Of a stretch of DNA of 13,292 nt, positions 5,119 through 11,128 are shown piece by piece (position 1 is the first letter of the stretch; the number at the start of each line of letters is the position of its first letter). The DNA comes from Candidatus Limivicinus faecipullorum (GTDB taxonomy: Bacteria > Bacillota > Clostridia > Oscillospirales > Oscillospiraceae). The stretch covers positions 1 through 13,292 of the forward strand of contig DVHY01000028.1 in assembly GCA_018711755.1 (NCBI GenBank). Reading direction: 5' to 3'. Made by a program: the position numbers and the translations under genes. The notes beneath the pieces are model-generated. The model did no database searches, had not been told where the DNA came from, and was given only the letters and a program-made list of their open reading frames with translations.

Positions 5119-6267
5119 ATGAAAGTTGCTGTTTTAGGTTTCGGCACCGTGGGTGCGGGGATATATGAGATGCTCTCCCAGGCCAAGGGCCTGGAGCAGG
5201 GACCGGTACTGGTGCGCCCGGGGAAGGACGACGCGCCCTTCAAGCGCACCAGCATAGAGGCCGTTCTGGCCGAGCCGGGAGTGGAAGCGGTGGCGGAGGC
5301 CATGGGCGGCATCGAGCCGGCCTTCAGCTATGCCATGGCGGCCATCAGGGCAGGAAAGCACTTTGTCACCTCCAACAAGGCTCTGGTTGCGGCCCACGGC
5401 ATTGAGCTATCCGCCGCTGCCCGGGAGATGGGCGTGGGCTTCCTGTTCAGCGCCGCCTGCGGCGGAGGGGTCCCCTTCCTCCACAACCTCAGCATCGCCG
5501 TGGAGAGCGACGACATAGTCTCTCTGGGCGGCATACTCAACGGCACAACCAACTATATGCTGGATGCCATGCAGCGCCGTTCCCTGAGCTATGGTGAGGC
5601 TCTGAAGGACGCCCAGAAGCTGGGCTATGCAGAGGCCGACCCCAGCGCCGACGTCTCCGGCCTGGACGCTCTGAGGAAGATAGTCCTGGGCTCCGCCGTG
5701 GCCTACGGGGTGCTGCCCACCCAGGGGCTCTACAACGAGGGTATAGAGCATATCACCGCCGAGGACGTAAAGCGCATCCAGGCCCGGGGCCTCACCTGCC
5801 GCCTGGTGGCCAAGTGCGCCGCCGTACCCGGGGGCAAGGTCTACGCCTATGTGGAGCCGGTGCTGCTGAAGGCCTCTGCTGCCGAGTGCAGCGTCCTGGA
5901 TAACTATAATCTGGCCCGCTACGAGGGCAAGTGCTCCGGGCCCATGGTCTTCATCGGCCAGGGAGCGGGCCGCTGGCCCACCGCCTCGGCGGTGCTCCGG
6001 GACCTGGACTGCCTGCTCAAGGGCAGGCTGTACATGCTGAAGGCGGACTGCCGCCAGGGCAGCGCCGACAACGAGGCCTGCCGCCACAGCTATTATGTGC
6101 GTCTGCCCGGCAGCTTCACCGGCTGCTTTGAGGTGAAGAGCTACAACGAGAGCGACGGCATTGCGGAGCTCATCACAAAGCCCATGTCCGTCAAGGCCAT
6201 GCACGAGCTGGCCGCCCGGCTGAGGGCCGAGGGGGCCGACATCTTCTTTGCGGCGCTGGAGGACTGA
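5119..6267 (+). CDS. hom: Homoserine dehydrogenase
   Basis: The enzyme reduces aspartate semialdehyde to homoserine with NAD(P)H, the branch to threonine and methionine. Of 382 residues, the nucleotide-binding GFGTVGAG is at 7-14, TSNKALV at 84-90, GGGVP at 115-119 and GILNGTTNYML at 138-148. Catalytic residues known from the yeast enzyme correspond to E172, D183 and K187 (motif DVSGLDALRK). The protein is shorter than the roughly 430 residues of ACT-containing enzymes. The tail (323-382) keeps a first strand, HSYYVRLPG, but lacks the usual ACT helix pattern. ATG 5119 is chosen over the in-frame GTG at 5071 because homology begins here and GGAGGG lies 6-7 bp upstream. It is the first gene of hom-lysC-asd. 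Confidence 0.93.
   Translation: MKVAVLGFGTVGAGIYEMLSQAKGLEQGPVLVRPGKDDAPFKRTSIEAVLAEPGVEAVAEAMGGIEPAFSYAMAAIRAGKHFVTSNKALVAAHGIELSAAAREMGVGFLFSAACGGGVPFLHNLSIAVESDDIVSLGGILNGTTNYMLDAMQRRSLSYGEALKDAQKLGYAEADPSADVSGLDALRKIVLGSAVAYGVLPTQGLYNEGIEHITAEDVKRIQARGLTCRLVAKCAAVPGGKVYAYVEPVLLKASAAECSVLDNYNLARYEGKCSGPMVFIGQGAGRWPTASAVLRDLDCLLKGRLYMLKADCRQGSADNEACRHSYYVRLPGSFTGCFEVKSYNESDGIAELITKPMSVKAMHELAARLRAEGADIFFAALED
6258..6263 (+). promoter_or_regulatory. lysC SD inside the hom coding end
   Basis: GGAGGA lies in the last sense codons of hom, 9 bp before the lysC ATG and overlapping the terminating ribosome. With only 5 bp between the two genes, translation of lysC is probably coupled to hom. Confidence 0.65.
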
Positions 6268-6272
6268 GGAAA

Positions 6273-7586
6273 ATGCTGAAGGTTGCAAAATTCGGAGGCT
6301 CCTCCGTGGCGGGGACCGAGCAGTTTAAAAAAGTGAAGGCCATAGTGGACAGGGACCCCAACATAAAAGTGGTGGTGCTCTCCGCCGCAGGCAAGCGCAG
6401 CAGCGACGACCACAAGCTCACGGACCTGCTGTATCTCTGCCACGCCCATCTCAGCTACGGCGTACCCTGCGACGATATAATTCATACAATAGAGCAGCGG
6501 CTGTGTCAGATAAGGGATGAGCTGGGCATCAGCTTTGATGTGGGCTCGGAGATGGAGAAGCTGGAGAAGTCCATGAGCAAGGACATGTCCGCCGACGAGC
6601 TGGTGTCCCGGGGGGAGTATCTCACCTCCCGGCTCATGGCCGACTACCTGGGCTTTCAGTTCGTGGACGCCGCCGACTGCGTGTTTTTCAGCTTTGACGG
6701 CCAGATAGACAAGGAAAAGACCTACGGGGCCATAGCCGGGGCCTATGAAAAATACGGCAGGATAGTCATCCCCGGCTTCTACGGCCGGCTGCCCAACGGC
6801 AGGATAAGGGTCATGACCAGAGGCGGCAGCGACATCAGCGGAGCTCTGGCGGCGGCGGCCATAGACGCCGACGTGTATGAGAACTGGACGGACGTGTCCG
6901 GCATACTCATGGCCGACCCCAGGATAGTGAAGGACCCCCAGCCCATTGAAAAGATAACCTACGCCGAGCTGAGGGAGCTGGCCTTCATGGGGGCCTCGGT
7001 GCTCCATGAGGAGTCGGTGCTGCCGGTGAAGGAAAAGGGCATAGCCCTGAACATCAGGAACACCAACTGTCCTGAGCACCCGGGGACCGTCATTGTGGAT
7101 AAGATAGAAGGGGAGGAGAGCCACGAGCGTTTTCTCACCGGCATCGCCGGACGGAAGAACTTCACCATAATCACAGTGAACAAACGGAACATGAACACCA
7201 GCCAGACCCTGCGCCAGGCTCTGGAGATACTGGACCGCTACCCTGCAAACGTGGAGCACATCACCCTGGGCCTGGACTCCTTTGCCCTGGTCACAGCCAC
7301 CGCCCCTCTGGGGGACGGACTGTACAGTCTTATGGGGGACATTGAGAAGAACTGCCACCCGGACAATATCCAGGTGAACGACGGCATTGCCCTGGTGGCC
7401 GCCGTGGGCCGCAAGATGACCTACCGCCCCGGTATCTCCGGCAAGATATTCAGAGCCCTGGGCGAGGAGAAGATAAACATACGCACCATTGCCCAGGGGG
7501 CCGACGAGCTGTCCATAATAGTGGGCGTGGAGAACAAGAACTACGAGGCGGCGGTGAGGGTGCTGTATGAGAGCTTTGCAGGCTGA
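6273..7586 (+). CDS. lysC: Aspartate kinase
   Basis: The enzyme phosphorylates aspartate, the first step to lysine, threonine and methionine. The 437 residues carry the amino-acid kinase domain: KFGGSS (6-11), SRGEYLTS (112-119), PGFYG (167-171), RGGSD (183-187) and the ATP-site region WTDVSG with ADPRIV (205-219). Two C-terminal ACT modules follow, about 290-360 and 375-437; the second contains ISGKIFRALGEEKINI. ACT domains in this family bind lysine or threonine for feedback control. It lies 5 bp after hom with the SD inside hom, so the two are coupled. Ile is written mostly as ATA (22 of 37). Confidence 0.95.
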   Translation: MLKVAKFGGSSVAGTEQFKKVKAIVDRDPNIKVVVLSAAGKRSSDDHKLTDLLYLCHAHLSYGVPCDDIIHTIEQRLCQIRDELGISFDVGSEMEKLEKSMSKDMSADELVSRGEYLTSRLMADYLGFQFVDAADCVFFSFDGQIDKEKTYGAIAGAYEKYGRIVIPGFYGRLPNGRIRVMTRGGSDISGALAAAAIDADVYENWTDVSGILMADPRIVKDPQPIEKITYAELRELAFMGASVLHEESVLPVKEKGIALNIRNTNCPEHPGTVIVDKIEGEESHERFLTGIAGRKNFTIITVNKRNMNTSQTLRQALEILDRYPANVEHITLGLDSFALVTATAPLGDGLYSLMGDIEKNCHPDNIQVNDGIALVAAVGRKMTYRPGISGKIFRALGEEKINIRTIAQGADELSIIVGVENKNYEAAVRVLYESFAG

Positions 7587-7623
7587 TGCCCCGCCGGACT
7601 AAATATAATTGGAGGATGAGGAC

Positions 7624-8634
7624 ATGAAAAAATACAACATAGCTATACTGGGCGCCTCCGGCGCCGTGGGCCAGCAGATGCTCCAGGTGCTGGAGGAGTA
7701 CAATATACCCGTGGACACTCTGCTGCCTCTGGCCAGCGCCCGCAGCGCCGGGGAGAAAATAAAGTTCCAGGGCCGGGAAGTGGAGATACAGGAGGCCACC
7801 GAGGACAGCTTCCAGGGCATGGACTTCGTGCTGGGCGCCGTGAAAAACGGCATGTCCAGAAAATTTGCCCCCGCCATAGTAAAGAGCGGCGCCGTGTACA
7901 TCGACAACAGCTCCGCCTTCCGCCTGGACCCGGATGTACCCCTGATAGTGCCGGAGATAAACGGGGCCGACGCCCTGGACAACAAGGGCATAATCGCAAA
8001 TCCCAACTGCTCCACCATCATCACCCTCATGGCCGTGGCGGGCATTGCAAAGCTCTCCCCCATAGAAACCATGATAGTCTGCACTTACCAGGCGGTGTCC
8101 GGGGCCGGGCAGGCGGGCTTCAGCGAGCTGGAGGGCCAGATGGCCGCCGCTGTCAAGGGCGGGGAGATACAGTGCAAGGTCTTCCCCACTCAGATCGCCC
8201 TGAACGTCATCCCCCACATCGGCGACGAGCTGGATAATCTCTACACCGATGAGGAGATGAAGATGCAGAACGAGGGGCGGCGCATTTTCCACCTGCCGGA
8301 GCTTAAGGTGAACTGCACCTGCGTCCGGGTTCCGGTGATGCGCTCCCACTCCATAGCCGTCACCCTGCGCACCAGGGATAAGATATCTGTGGAGCAGGCC
8401 AAAAAGGCCGTGGCCGCCTTCCCCGGCTGCCGCCTGATAGAGGACTACCAGGGCCGCAACTACCCCACGCCGCTGGACACCAGCAACCAGGACCAGGTCT
8501 GGGTTGGCCGCATCCGGGAGGACCTCTGCGACGACAAGGGCCTGACCCTCTGGTGCTGCGGGGACCAGATAAGGAAGGGCGCCGCCAGCAATGCGGTGCA
8601 GATAATGAAGTATCTCATAGAGAACAGAGCCTGA
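7624..8634 (+). CDS. asd: Aspartate-semialdehyde dehydrogenase
   Basis: The enzyme reduces aspartyl phosphate to aspartate semialdehyde with NADPH, linking the aspartokinase and homoserine dehydrogenase steps encoded upstream and also feeding lysine and diaminopimelate synthesis. The 336 residues include GASGAVGQ (10-17), the nucleophile C129 in NPNCSTI, Q156 in YQAVSGAGQ and the R240-SH242 pair that supplies the catalytic His. ATG 7624 is chosen over the in-frame TTG 7609 because GGAGG (7611-7615) lies 8 bp before it. The gap to lysC is 37 bp without a terminator. A 13-bp hairpin closes the operon. Confidence 0.95.
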   Translation: MKKYNIAILGASGAVGQQMLQVLEEYNIPVDTLLPLASARSAGEKIKFQGREVEIQEATEDSFQGMDFVLGAVKNGMSRKFAPAIVKSGAVYIDNSSAFRLDPDVPLIVPEINGADALDNKGIIANPNCSTIITLMAVAGIAKLSPIETMIVCTYQAVSGAGQAGFSELEGQMAAAVKGGEIQCKVFPTQIALNVIPHIGDELDNLYTDEEMKMQNEGRRIFHLPELKVNCTCVRVPVMRSHSIAVTLRTRDKISVEQAKKAVAAFPGCRLIEDYQGRNYPTPLDTSNQDQVWVGRIREDLCDDKGLTLWCCGDQIRKGAASNAVQIMKYLIENRA

Positions 8635-8646
8635 GAACATAAAGAA

Positions 8647-8676
8647 AAAGGCCGGGACCCGAAGGTCCCGGCCTTT
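8647..8676. terminator. Bidirectional terminator between asd and the lipoprotein gene
   Basis: A perfect 13-bp stem (AAAGGCCGGGACC, 8647-8659, with 8664-8676) closes on a CGAA loop. Read on the minus strand it is followed by TTTTTCTTT, a good tract for the lipoprotein gene. Read on the plus strand the tract is weaker (TTTCAATGTTT). Confidence 0.9.
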
Positions 8677-8710
8677 CAATGTTTCAATGAATGTTTCACC
8701 GTTCGGGATA

Positions 8711-9985
8711 TCACGCGCCGATGCTGTAGAGGTAAAAGTTCCCGTCCCCGGGCTGCTCCAGTACGGTGTTGGAGTCGAACCAGGACAGGCTCTCCGCATC
8801 CTGGATGTTCAGCCTGACCAGAAGGCTGTCGGCATAGTCCACCACATAGGCCGAGTTGTTGCCGATGTCCTCCAGCAGGAGCAGCTGCCCGTCCAGACTG
8901 CCCCGGCAGGTCACATTGGAGGCGGGCATGGTGTAGCCGGATACGGCGTTGAGCCGCCAGTTCTCCATGTCCAGCACGTAGATGCGGCCGTCCCCGCTGG
9001 TGTATAGGGCGTAGGCGCTGCCGGAGAACATCTTGTAGTTATACATGGTGGAGCTGAAACCGGCCAGATGGGCCAGACGCAGGGGGCCGGTGTCCCCATC
9101 CGTCTGGAGCTGGGACATCTCCTTGCGCTGGAAGTCGGCAAGGTCGATGTACCAGAAGTGGTAATCCCCCACGTCCCCCATGCCGGAGAGAGAGCTGCTC
9201 TGATTCCAGCAGATTATCCTGTCCTCCGTGAGGGCGCAGGCCTTCACCGGCTCGCCGGACAGCTCGTCCAGGCTGTACACGGTGCCGCTGCTCAGGTCGC
9301 AGTAATAGAGGGCGCCCCCATCCTGGGCAAGCAGAAGGCCCTTGCAGTCGGAACTCAAAGCCACGTTGCATATCTTGGAAATATTGCCCAGACCGCAGCT
9401 GGAGAGGATGTCCTTTATCTCCTCCTTGGAGAGGTCCAGCAGCACCGGGTAATAGCTGTAGAGCGTGGAGCCGTCGCTGCTCAGATGGTCTTTCAGGAGA
9501 AAGAGGCTTTTGCTGCCCTCGTCGGAGAGGCTGAGGAACTCGGCGTTGGTATCCTCCGACACATAGGTCAGGGACTTGACGCCCCCGTTGTCCACCCAGC
9601 TGAAGTTGAAATGATAGCGCCCGCTGCCCAGGGTGTAGGCATTGTTGAAGAGCTTGTTCTCCAGCAGCGTGAGCTGGCCGTTTTCATCCGGGATATAGGC
9701 GTCGTAATGGCTGCCCTGCTCCATCTCCACAGGGTCGGTGCAGACAAGGAATATCCCGCTGCCGCTGACAGGGCTTATGGCCTTCTCCTGGTACGTTTCG
9801 GGTATCACTGCGGAGGCGTTCAGCAGCGGGACGGCCAAAGGAGAGGCTGTGGAGGCGGAGGCCGCATATGGGCCGGTCCTGGCCAGGCCGGAGGGCAGCG
9901 GAGAACCGCTGGGTTCCGCCTCTGCCGCACTGCACCCGGACAAAATACAGCAGAGGGCCAATATCAGCAAAATGAGCTTTTTCAT
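8711..9985 (-). CDS. Lipoprotein with possible beta-propeller repeats, unknown function
   Basis: Of 424 residues, the first 18 form a lipoprotein signal, MKKLILLILALCCILSGC, with a lipobox LSGC and Cys18. The mature protein should therefore be anchored to the outer face of the membrane. Residues 20-60 are a Ser/Ala/Pro-rich linker. The rest contains repeated strand patterns such as KGLLLAQDGGALYYCDLSSG (215-234), SGDGRIYVLDMENWRL (330-345) and SLDGQLLLLEDIGNNSAYVV (363-382), which recall propeller blades. ATG 9985 is chosen over an in-frame GTG at 9997 because that GTG lies in the SD (GGAGGT, 9995-9990). It is read in the same direction as the EF-G paralogue and SGNH-like genes but is separated from them by a terminator and a 230-bp gap. 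No enzyme motif is recognised. Confidence 0.8.
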   Translation of the reverse strand: MKKLILLILALCCILSGCSAAEAEPSGSPLPSGLARTGPYAASASTASPLAVPLLNASAVIPETYQEKAISPVSGSGIFLVCTDPVEMEQGSHYDAYIPDENGQLTLLENKLFNNAYTLGSGRYHFNFSWVDNGGVKSLTYVSEDTNAEFLSLSDEGSKSLFLLKDHLSSDGSTLYSYYPVLLDLSKEEIKDILSSCGLGNISKICNVALSSDCKGLLLAQDGGALYYCDLSSGTVYSLDELSGEPVKACALTEDRIICWNQSSSLSGMGDVGDYHFWYIDLADFQRKEMSQLQTDGDTGPLRLAHLAGFSSTMYNYKMFSGSAYALYTSGDGRIYVLDMENWRLNAVSGYTMPASNVTCRGSLDGQLLLLEDIGNNSAYVVDYADSLLVRLNIQDAESLSWFDSNTVLEQPGDGNFYLYSIGA

Positions 9986-10150
9986 GCCTACCTCCACAAA
10001 CAGCTAAATTTACATAATCAGGACTCATACGCCCATGGCTTGTTCTAGGATAACATATTTTTTCCTGGATTTTATAGATTAAAAATTAATTTTTTTCTAT
10101 AGCGGGAATTAATGTCAAACTTAACATAACTTAAAAAATCCTGAAAGAAA
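9986..10150. other. AT-rich upstream region of the lipoprotein gene with repeated TTAA motifs
   Basis: This gap is much richer in A+T than the rest of the window. It holds an imperfect palindrome, TATAGA (10073-10078) and TCTATA (10096-10101), around an A/T core, and a direct repeat ACTTAA at 10119-10124 and 10129-10134 with a 10-bp period. On the minus strand TTGACA (10118-10113) is a perfect -35, but the nearest -10 (TATAGA) is only 11 bp away, so no complete sigma-A promoter is evident. The promoter of the lipoprotein gene must be here, perhaps activator-dependent. Confidence 0.4.
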
Positions 10151-10181
10151 TCCCCCGGCAAAGAAAGCCTTTGCCGGGGGA
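10151..10181 (-). terminator. Intrinsic terminator of the SGNH-like gene
   Basis: A perfect 13-bp stem (TCCCCCGGCAAAG at 10151-10163 with 10169-10181) has a 5-nt loop. On the minus strand it is followed by TTTCTTTC. It begins 34 bp after the stop codon of the SGNH-like gene. Confidence 0.85.
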
Positions 10182-10215
10182 GCTGACCGGGTACAGAAAT
10201 CACATGCTCTATGGC

Positions 10216-11061
10216 TCAGATGCCATGCATGCGGAAATAGTCCATGACCTTGTTGATGCCGGCGGCGCTGATGCTCCTGCCTTCCTCGGCGGCGTATTCC
10301 GCGATGAGATGGCCCTCGTCGTCGTTAAGGACGGAGGCCAGGTCTGCATAGTAGACGCCTGTGGAGGTGCAGACCTGCTTTATCCAGTCGTTGGCCTGGG
10401 CGATAAGCTCGGAGCTGAGACCGTCGCTGCCGGCATAGGCGGCGGTGACGGAGCCTATGGAGCAGCAAATTATCTTGGTGTTGGGGCTGGAGCTCTGGAC
10501 CGACTGTATAAGGGCGGTATAGCCTGAGATGAAGTTCTCGGCGGTGGTGCCGGAGAGCTGGTCGGAGCCCAGGTATATCACCAGGCGGGAGGGCTCATAG
10601 AGGCCGGCAGCATCGCCGGGGGTCTTTTCCGAACCGTCTTGGGGATAGATGATGGAGGTGGAAGAGGCGTTGGCAGCGGCCAGTGTCCCGCCGGCGGGGA
10701 GCCAGACCTGGGAGGAGGCGGTGCTGCCGAAGTTGGCGCCGAAGCTGTTTACGGCGGAGAAGCTGTTGTCGCACAGGAAGCTGAGGTTGAAAAGGTATTC
10801 CAGCCCCGTATCCTGGGAATTGGGCAGCTCCATGAGGCCGCCGGAACTGCTCTGGCCGCCGTCAATGCCGCTGTCGTCGGATAAGGGATCCTCCAGGCCG
10901 GAGGAGGGGCCGGCATCCCCCAGGTACATTGTGCCGTCGGGAGCTTCGCCGTTATAGCGCAGGACCATGGTGACGATGAGACCGATGACCAGAGCGGCCA
11001 GGGACACAACGATGGCAAAAGCCCATATGATATTTTTCAGTCCTGAGATACCGTTATTCAT
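10216..11061 (-). CDS. Membrane-anchored SGNH/GDSL-like protein with degenerate catalytic residues
   Basis: The 281 residues start with a short cytoplasmic end and one membrane helix (about 12-34), then a Ser/Gly/Asp-rich linker to about 85 and an extracellular domain. From 95 on, the pattern follows clostridial SGNH hydrolases that usually read VGDSRTYG, then a GG turn (124-125), LVIxLGxN, a long SPNTKIICCSI strand (192-202) and DGIHLN near the end. Here the nucleophile block is FLCDNS (95-100), with Asn where Ser is expected. The oxyanion block is LGSDQ (164-168) and the Asp/His block is EGRS (260-263). The three catalytic positions therefore appear lost, suggesting a non-enzymatic, perhaps sugar- or peptidoglycan-binding role. 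ATG 11061 has no SD. It lies 67 bp downstream of the EF-G paralogue gene. Confidence 0.75.
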   Translation of the reverse strand: MNNGISGLKNIIWAFAIVVSLAALVIGLIVTMVLRYNGEAPDGTMYLGDAGPSSGLEDPLSDDSGIDGGQSSSGGLMELPNSQDTGLEYLFNLSFLCDNSFSAVNSFGANFGSTASSQVWLPAGGTLAAANASSTSIIYPQDGSEKTPGDAAGLYEPSRLVIYLGSDQLSGTTAENFISGYTALIQSVQSSSPNTKIICCSIGSVTAAYAGSDGLSSELIAQANDWIKQVCTSTGVYYADLASVLNDDEGHLIAEYAAEEGRSISAAGINKVMDYFRMHGI

Positions 11062-11080
11062 AGGCTAGTAAATATTACGC

Positions 11081-11109
11081 TTACGGGCGGCTGTAAAGGC
11101 CGCCCGTAA
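11081..11109 (-). terminator. GC-rich hairpin between the EF-G paralogue and SGNH-like genes (no T run)
   Basis: TTACGGGCGGC (11081-11091) pairs perfectly over 11 bp with 11099-11109, with a 7-nt loop. On the minus strand the following bases are GCGTAATATT, not a T run, so this is an imperfect terminator. It may instead stabilise the mRNA 3' end or tune read-through into the SGNH-like gene, which begins 20 bp later. Confidence 0.5.
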
Positions 11110-11128
11110 AAATTCATTATTTCAGTTG

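Noticed and set aside
8678..8698. Direct repeat AATGTTTCA (8678-8686 and 8690-8698)
   Set aside because: It is only two 9-bp copies beside a terminator, with no array structure or adjacent mobile gene; probably chance.
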